DNA of 10,916 bases, taken from CAZTQN01 sp964615765. GTDB lineage: Bacteria > Planctomycetota > Phycisphaerae > Phycisphaerales > UBA1924. The stretch is taken from contig CAZTQN010000063.1 in NCBI GenBank assembly GCA_964615765.1, positions 1-10,916 on the forward strand. The letters are read 5' to 3'. How positions within the stretch are numbered: the first letter of the stretch is position 1; the number at the start of each line of letters is the position of its first letter. Shown here in pieces: positions 5,597 through 10,916 of the stretch. A program made the translations under genes and the position numbers. The notes under the pieces are model-generated. The model saw only the letters and a list, made by a program, of their open reading frames with translations. It ran no database searches and had not been told where the DNA came from.

Positions 5597-6370
5597 GTGA
5601 GCCAGCGGCTGGCGGATGGTCTGAGCGGGGACGACGCGCCCTTCGCCGCTTCCGGCGGGGGTGGCGGCGGCGCGGACGTGTTCGCCGCGGGCCTTGCGCC
5701 GGTCGAGGACGCGGGCAGTAGCGGGGGTGATTCCGCGATCGCGCGGGCCATCTCGGGGGACGCCGCGGCGCTCGACGAAGTGTGGCACGCACATCGGCGG
5801 TGGACGGCGGCGGTGCTGCTGGCCCACATGCCGCGGGACGCGGATCTGGACGACTTGTTGCAGGACGTGGGCATGACTTTGGTGGCGAAAATCGGCGGCG
5901 TGCGGGAAGTCGGGGCGTTCAAGCCCTGGCTGCGCGCCGTCGCGATGAGCATCGCCAAGACGGCGGGGCGTCGGCGGAAGGTCCGCAAGGCGGGCTTCAT
6001 CAAGATCGCCGGGCTGCGCGGGCTGACGGAAGGGCGGGGCGAGGATGATCAGGAAGACGCCGACCAGCCGCGGACCGCGGCGATGCACGAGGGTCGGCGC
6101 CTGATGGACCTGTCGCGCGACTTGCCCGACGGGTACCGCGAGCCGCTGCTGCTCAAGTGTGTGCAGGGGATGAGCTATCGGGAGATCGGGCGGGTGATGA
6201 ACCTGCCGGAGACGACGGTGGAGACGCGGATCGCGCGGGCCCGCAAGATGCTGCGCGAGCGCGCGATGCAGGCGGGGGTGGACGGGTCGGGCGGGGACGG
6301 ACAACGTTCGGAACAGACCGCATCGGACGGCGCTCATCGGGGCGCCATCGCGGTCGGGAGGTCGGCATGA
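5597..6370 (+). CDS. ECF-like RNA polymerase sigma factor (sigma-70 family)
   Basis: This protein would direct RNA polymerase to a dedicated set of promoters. The 257-residue product has a Gly/Ala/Asp-rich extension of about 45 residues, then sigma region 2 (about 46-125; core DLDDLLQDVGMTLVAKIGG and FKPWLRAVAMSIAK), a charged linker, and region 4 (about 170-222), with the helix-turn-helix GMSYREIGRVMNLPETTVETRIARARKML recognising the -35 element. There is no region 1.1 or 3, as expected for extracytoplasmic-function sigma factors. A tail of about 35 residues beyond region 4 is unusual and Gly/Ser-rich. The GTG start follows a good ribosome binding site. Its stop overlaps the next gene as ATGA, so the two are translationally coupled, as is common for a sigma factor and its anti-sigma factor. 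The ECF subgroup and targets cannot be read from this window. Confidence 0.88.
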   Translation: MSQRLADGLSGDDAPFAASGGGGGGADVFAAGLAPVEDAGSSGGDSAIARAISGDAAALDEVWHAHRRWTAAVLLAHMPRDADLDDLLQDVGMTLVAKIGGVREVGAFKPWLRAVAMSIAKTAGRRRKVRKAGFIKIAGLRGLTEGRGEDDQEDADQPRTAAMHEGRRLMDLSRDLPDGYREPLLLKCVQGMSYREIGRVMNLPETTVETRIARARKMLRERAMQAGVDGSGGDGQRSEQTASDGAHRGAIAVGRSA

Positions 6371-7230
6371 TTCGAGTGCACATCACCCTGGACCCGCGTG
6401 AAACGGGCGGCCCCGGTGCTTCGGGCGGCGTGAGCGGCGTGAGCGGCATGGGCGGCATGGGCGGCTCAGCGGGGTCGATCAGCGAGTTGGAGCAGATCGA
6501 CCTGCTCACCAGCCGCATCTGCGACGGCGAGGCCAGCCCGGGCGACTGGGCCGCGTTCCGTGACCTGGCCCAGCGCGTGCCCGGCGCGTGGCAGGGCCTT
6601 GCCGAAGCGCAGCGGCAGCATCAGGCGCTGTGCGTCTCCGTGGGCGTGGCGCTCAACGCGGCGGACCGCGTGGAACTGGCGCGGCTGGCCCCGCTGGCGC
6701 GGGTGCACGCGGCTCACGCCGACGAGCGAGATCTCGAGCACGGACATCATCATCACCGGCACGGCGTGGACGCGTGGGCGCGGGTGCGCGCGTGGGGCGG
6801 GTGGGCCGCGGCCGCCGCGGTCGCGCTCGCATGGGTCAGCGGGCAGCAGCTCGGCGTGACCACCGCCGTCGGCCCGCGCGGGACGACGGGCGATAACGCC
6901 GGGCTGGCGGCGACGGTCGCGCCGGCCTTGCCGCAGGTCGTAAACGCGGCGGGCGTTGGCGGGATTCCCGGCGACTGGACCAGCGAGTCCGCCGCGGACG
7001 CGTACTTGAAGCTCGGCCAGCGCGAAGGCCGCGTCGTGGGCGAAGTGCCGCAGCGCCTGCTGGTGGACTCGCGCCCGCTCGGACGCGGGCAGGGGTACGA
7101 GGTGACGTACGTGCGCCAGTTCATCGAGAAAGTGCGCGTGCCGGACCTGATGCGCGTCGGCATCGACGAGCAGGGCCAGGCGGTGCCGGTGCGCGTGACG
7201 CGCCCGTCCGAGTTCGGGGAAGTGCAGTGA
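6367..7230 (+). CDS. Single-pass membrane protein with His cluster, putative anti-sigma factor
   Basis: This 287-residue protein starts at the ATG overlapping the sigma factor stop (ATGA, 6367-6370). After a Gly/Ser/Met-rich stretch (13-37), there is a helical segment ELEQIDLLTSRICDGEASPGDWAAFRDLAQ (40-69), similar in style to the N-terminal, sigma-binding part of anti-sigma factors. It lacks the HxxxCxxC zinc signature of classical ZAS domains. A histidine cluster at 125-132 (H125, H127-H130, H132, plus H114 and H117) comes just before a predicted membrane helix (about 143-158, GGWAAAAAVALAWVSG). The C-terminal 125 residues would lie outside and include a conserved-looking region 208-287 of unknown fold. 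Overlap with the sigma gene, the membrane span and an N-terminal cytoplasmic domain support an anti-sigma role; direct homology is not proven. A related possibility is a zinc-sensing membrane regulator. Confidence 0.6.
   Translation: MIRVHITLDPRETGGPGASGGVSGVSGMGGMGGSAGSISELEQIDLLTSRICDGEASPGDWAAFRDLAQRVPGAWQGLAEAQRQHQALCVSVGVALNAADRVELARLAPLARVHAAHADERDLEHGHHHHRHGVDAWARVRAWGGWAAAAAVALAWVSGQQLGVTTAVGPRGTTGDNAGLAATVAPALPQVVNAAGVGGIPGDWTSESAADAYLKLGQREGRVVGEVPQRLLVDSRPLGRGQGYEVTYVRQFIEKVRVPDLMRVGIDEQGQAVPVRVTRPSEFGEVQ
6423..6467 (+). repeat. Five tandem 9-bp units in the putative anti-sigma gene
   Basis: Five consecutive 9-bp units, GGCGTGAGC twice, GGCATGGGC twice and a degenerate GGCTCAGCG, encode the repeated tripeptide series GVS-GVS-GMG-GMG-GSA near residues 21-34. 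Such in-frame repeats can change copy number by slippage without shifting the frame. Confidence 0.5.
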
Positions 7231-7314
7231 ATTTGGAGATCGCGCGGAGCCCGGGCGACGGAGCGGGCCGGCCCGCGCGTCCAAGCGTGCGATCGGCTGG
7301 TTCAGAGGATTTGC

Positions 7315-7321
7315 AAAGGAG
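7315..7321 (+). promoter_or_regulatory. Ribosome binding site that decides the start of the PDZ gene
   Basis: AAAGGAG lies 7 nt before ATG 7329 and only 1 nt before ATG 7323, which favours 7329. It also argues against the GTG at 7227 that overlaps the preceding stop codon. Confidence 0.65.
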
Positions 7322-7328
7322 CATGACG

Positions 7329-8987
7329 ATGACGACGGAGAGCACAACCCAGACGCCGCGTGTGTCCGGCCGCCTGCTCGCCCTCGGCGCGTGCGTCGGG
7401 GCGGTGTCGGTGGCGATGGCGGTCGTGAGTCCGGCGGGCGGGCTGCTGGTGCGGCTGGCGCACAGCCAGAACGTGGCGGAGGTGGACGCGGGCGTGCCCG
7501 TCGCGCGGTTCACGCCCGAGTCCGTGCACGCGGAATACGCCCGCGCGGTGCGCGATAACGCGGAACTCGCCGCGGGCATGCACTGTGCGCTCGACGGCGC
7601 CGCCGCCGGGATCGACCAGGCCCGCGGCCTGTGCGAAACGATTCACACGTGGTGCGCCGCTCGCCCGGTCGCGATGATCCGCACGGCGAGCTTCGACGAG
7701 CCCGGCGATATCCGCACGCGGACCACGCAGTCGCGCACGACCACCATCGTCGAGAACGACGGCAAGCGGACCATCAAGCTCGAGATCACCAACGGCGAGG
7801 TCAAGGCCTTCATCGACGGCAACCCCGTGCCCGCCGAGCGCGTGCAGCGGCTGGGCGAGACGGTCATCATCAACGACGACGCGGGCAACGAGATCTACCG
7901 CTACGGCGGCGACAGCGGGCGCGGCGTGCTGGGCGGGCCGACGCCCCCGCCCGTTCCCCCGATCCCGCCGGATGTCCGCGCGTGGACGATCAACCGCTTC
8001 GGCGGCGAGCCGGGGCAGGCCCGCGTATGGACGAACCAGGACGCCGAGCCGGCGCCGAAGTCGATGATCGGCGTGCAGCTCATCGAGCCGGACGCGACGC
8101 TGCGTGGGCACTTCGGGCTCAAGCGCGGCGAGGCGACGCTGGTCGCCGCGGTGTACGACGGGCTGCCCGCCGCCCTCGCGGGGCTCGAGCCGTACGACCT
8201 GATCGTCGGCGTTGACGGCGCGGCGACCGCGTCGGTGGAGGATGTGCGCAAGGCCCTTCGCCAGAAGGAGCCGGGCTCGTCCGTGCAGATCACCGTCATC
8301 AAGAAGGGCGAGCGGCGGACGCTGACGCTGACGCCCGAGGCGTTCGATCGCGAGAAGCTCAGCCGCGCGAAGGTCGAGCGGATGGCCGCGGCGGACATGA
8401 ACTCCCCGTTCGCCGTCGCGTTCTCCGGCCCGGGCGAGGACGGCTCCGACGCGTGGACGGCGATGGGCGAGCCGATGAACAGCGCCTTCGCCGACTCGTT
8501 CAAGGATCTCGGTCGCGAGTTCGCGCAGGCGTGGAGCACGCCGGAAGCGCGGCAGAAGTGGCTGGAAGAGTTCCGCGAGTCATGGAGCAAGTCGGCCCCG
8601 CAGGGCTGGGGCGGGCCGGGCGATCCGCTGGTCGCCGTCATCACCGAGCCGGACGGCCGCCCGCGGGCCGAGGTGTTCATGCGGCTGCGGGCCGAGCAGC
8701 AGGAACTCGCCGAGCGCATGCGCCGCATGGCCGACGAGATGCGAGCGGCGGTGCAGCAGCGGGCCGACGCGGCCCAGCAGGCCCAGCGGGCCCACTCCGA
8801 CGCGATCGACGCGTCGCGCGAACTGGAGCAGCAGATCGAGCGTCTGCAGCAGATGCTGAAGGAAATGCGCGAGCGCAGCGGGCAGCCGGCCCCGGCCGAC
8901 CCCAACGCGGCGCCCGCTCCGGCCCCGGCCCCGGCCCCCGCGCCGGGCTCGTCGATGCGGCCGCTCGAGTCGCGGCACATGTCCTGA
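7329..8987 (+). CDS. Membrane-anchored PDZ domain protein with C-terminal coiled coil
   Basis: The 552-residue product has an N-terminal hydrophobic segment (about 14-42: RLLALGACVGAVSVAMAVVSPAGGLLV) acting as signal or anchor. It continues with a Cys-bearing helical region (C86, C102, C109), a Thr-rich beta region with a FIDGNPVPAERVQ motif (130-195), a Pro-rich linker (203-214), and a PDZ domain (about 245-336; GVQLIEP...GLPAALAGLEPYDLIVGVDG). After a Trp-rich region (375-430) comes a long coiled coil (about 447-516), then an Ala-Pro repeat (528-539). No protease domain or catalytic triad is visible, so it is not DegP/HtrA; PDZ probably binds peptide termini in the periplasm. It follows the sigma and putative anti-sigma genes by 98 bp and ends at a strong terminator, suggesting the same regulon. 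The N-terminal choice rests on the ribosome binding site. Function beyond domains is unknown. Confidence 0.78.
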   Translation: MTTESTTQTPRVSGRLLALGACVGAVSVAMAVVSPAGGLLVRLAHSQNVAEVDAGVPVARFTPESVHAEYARAVRDNAELAAGMHCALDGAAAGIDQARGLCETIHTWCAARPVAMIRTASFDEPGDIRTRTTQSRTTTIVENDGKRTIKLEITNGEVKAFIDGNPVPAERVQRLGETVIINDDAGNEIYRYGGDSGRGVLGGPTPPPVPPIPPDVRAWTINRFGGEPGQARVWTNQDAEPAPKSMIGVQLIEPDATLRGHFGLKRGEATLVAAVYDGLPAALAGLEPYDLIVGVDGAATASVEDVRKALRQKEPGSSVQITVIKKGERRTLTLTPEAFDREKLSRAKVERMAAADMNSPFAVAFSGPGEDGSDAWTAMGEPMNSAFADSFKDLGREFAQAWSTPEARQKWLEEFRESWSKSAPQGWGGPGDPLVAVITEPDGRPRAEVFMRLRAEQQELAERMRRMADEMRAAVQQRADAAQQAQRAHSDAIDASRELEQQIERLQQMLKEMRERSGQPAPADPNAAPAPAPAPAPAPGSSMRPLESRHMS

Positions 8988-9062
8988 CCCCGGCGGGGAT
9001 GGCGGACCGGGCGGCGGGGGATTCGGTGGGGGCAGGGTGGGGGAACCGATGCACCTCTTGGT

Positions 9063-9102
9063 GGCCGGTTCGGCTGTGAGGCCGAGCCGGCCGCTTCCTT
9101 TT
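9063..9102 (+). terminator. Rho-independent terminator after the sigma/PDZ unit
   Basis: GGCCGGTTCGGC (9063-9074) pairs with GCCGAGCCGGCC (9081-9092) over 12 positions with one G-U pair, closing a 6-base loop, followed by a T-rich tail (CTTCCTTTT, ending at 9102). It lies 75 bp past the PDZ gene stop codon. Confidence 0.8.
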
Positions 9103-9131
9103 CCGGGCGCGTCGCCCGGCGGGGCGGTTTT
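9103..9131 (+). terminator. Second hairpin with T-run, possible backup terminator
   Basis: CCGGGCG (9103-9109) and CGCCCGG (9113-9119) form a 7-bp stem with a 3-base loop, directly after the first terminator. TTTT (9128-9131) follows after an 8-base GC-rich gap, which is too far for an ideal terminator, so this is weaker than the first. Confidence 0.4.
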
Positions 9132-9209
9132 CCGGTGAACCGCGGTCGATGCGCGCGGGTATGAACGCCGATACCGTTGCATGAGGCTCGGCCCGAACGC
9201 GGCCGGCAC

Positions 9210-9214
9210 GGAGG
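9210..9214 (+). promoter_or_regulatory. Ribosome binding site for the MoxR gene
   Basis: GGAGG ends 4 nt before ATG 9219. The frame opens earlier at a TTG (9177), but this site selects 9219. Confidence 0.55.
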
Positions 9215-9218
9215 CCCG

Positions 9219-10346
<1,128 letters not shown>

Positions 10347-10351
10347 ATGCG

Positions 10352-10916
10352 TCAGTGATCGACGCCGCGAGCACCGTCAGCGGTATCGAACCAAACGTTC
10401 TGGGTTCCCGTGATTTGATTCGGGTAGGCGGCCCGTGCGGTCGACTTCGCGACCGCGCGGGCGTGCCCGTCTCCGAAGAGCACGAGCGACGTGTCAGACT
10501 GATCCGAAGGGGCTCGATGCGCACCTTCCACGTCGACGAACTGGACCTTCGCTGCGGGGAAGAGCAAGTCCGCGACAGTTACGGGTCGGAGAAGTTCGGA
10601 GGCACTGCGCACCATGGAGCTCCAAGTCTCCGGCCGCGCAAAGAACCCGTGTGTCAGCTCGTAAGAGACGCGCCCGCGGTTGTCGCCGTTGATGTCCCAA
10701 GGCTGGCCCGGCGCGCGACGCGAACCGGAACAGACCCAGGACCCATAGTGATCGCGCCAGTTCGCAACTGGAGCCACCACGGAGGCCCATGCGGAGCTGT
10801 TTGCCCAGTGAGGACCAATCGTGTATGAACTTCCTCCGCCGGGCGCGTCTGGGCCTGTGGCGAGAAAAACCCCCTCCGGCCAGAAGGGAAAGATGCCTTT
10901 TGAATGTCCAAGATAC
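10352..10916 (-). CDS. Prepilin-like protein, C-terminal part (N-terminus beyond right edge)
   Basis: The frame is open from the right end of the window to a TGA at 10352-10354, giving at least 187 residues. The GTG at 10780 is internal, not the true start, because the same frame upstream encodes sensible sequence (YLGHSKGIFPFWPEGVFLATGP at the edge). The C-terminal region reads VQFVDVEGAHRAPSD, then SLVLFGDGHARAVAK and a short tail ending ADGARGVDH. This resembles the processing-associated H-X9-DG C-terminal domain of planctomycete and verrucomicrobial prepilin-type pseudopilins, where a DG(H/S)V turn follows a hydrophobic strand. The histidine nine residues before DG is replaced by Gln here. 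The diagnostic N-terminal methylation/cleavage motif would lie outside the window, so the assignment rests on the C-terminus alone. It converges on the MoxR gene with 5 bp between them and no terminator. Confidence 0.6.
   Translation of the reverse strand, partial: YLGHSKGIFPFWPEGVFLATGPDAPGGGSSYTIGPHWANSSAWASVVAPVANWRDHYGSWVCSGSRRAPGQPWDINGDNRGRVSYELTHGFFARPETWSSMVRSASELLRPVTVADLLFPAAKVQFVDVEGAHRAPSDQSDTSLVLFGDGHARAVAKSTARAAYPNQITGTQNVWFDTADGARGVDH

Noticed and set aside
7227..7328. GTG 7227 overlapping the preceding stop (GTGA) as the PDZ gene start
   Set aside because: The extra residues are Arg/Gly/Pro-rich without a signal, while AAAGGAG sits at ideal spacing before ATG 7329.
7302..8980. 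Long minus-strand frames opposite the PDZ gene
   Set aside because: They are shadow frames in a GC-rich gene with a recognisable domain on the plus strand.
9136..9165. TGAACC/TATGAA as a MoxR promoter
   Set aside because: The -35 matches at only half its positions; too weak to annotate in DNA of this composition.
10355..10828. 157-codon plus-strand frame at the right edge
   Set aside because: It is the shadow of the minus-strand prepilin-like gene, which has the recognisable C-terminal motif and stays open to the window edge.

Overview
This GC-rich window reads as bacterial chromosome, most likely from a planctomycete of the Phycisphaerae type. That placement is an inference. It rests on base composition, on the pattern of extended or insertion-bearing housekeeping proteins (DnaA, MutM, TatC), on a sigma/anti-sigma/PDZ gene set of planctomycete flavour, and on a prepilin-like protein ending in a degenerate H-X9-DG motif at the right edge. 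There are no mobile elements, CRISPR arrays, rRNA or tRNA genes that I can see.

Left block (1-2544), replication initiation. The glycine-rich C-terminal end of an unrecognised gene (2-256) precedes dnaA (best start 495, end 2048). The dnaA upstream region has a consensus -35 hexamer (TTGACA, 356-361) overlapped by a perfect 17-bp odd palindrome (359-375). Behind dnaA lies a 496-bp non-coding gap between two convergent genes, far more than two convergent 3' ends need. It holds a DnaA-box-like site (CTGTCCACA, 2349-2357), a GC spacer, a trio-like TATTACTAC run, a 39-bp dyad in an AT-richer core (2373-2411), and a direct repeat spaced exactly 360 bp (2120 and 2480) whose copies each carry a further weaker DnaA-box-like sequence. 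I interpret this gap as a candidate oriC.

Minus-strand housekeeping block (5216 down to 2545): tatC (twin-arginine translocase core), tadA (tRNA adenosine deaminase) and mutM (8-oxoguanine glycosylase), closely spaced and probably co-transcribed. TatC has an insertion of roughly 80 residues in its second periplasmic loop.

Plus-strand envelope-signalling block (5597-8987): an ECF-like sigma factor with a strong ribosome binding site; a gene overlapping it by ATGA that encodes a single-pass membrane protein with a histidine cluster, probably its anti-sigma factor; and a PDZ plus coiled-coil protein with an N-terminal membrane anchor. A strong hairpin and T-tract terminator (9063-9102), with a second hairpin behind it, closes the unit. 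The layout suggests a sigma factor, its membrane-bound regulator and an envelope protein acting together in a cell-surface response.

Right block (9219-10916): a MoxR-family AAA+ ATPase with no DUF58 partner in the window, converging within 5 bp on the 3' end of a prepilin-like gene that runs off the right edge on the minus strand.
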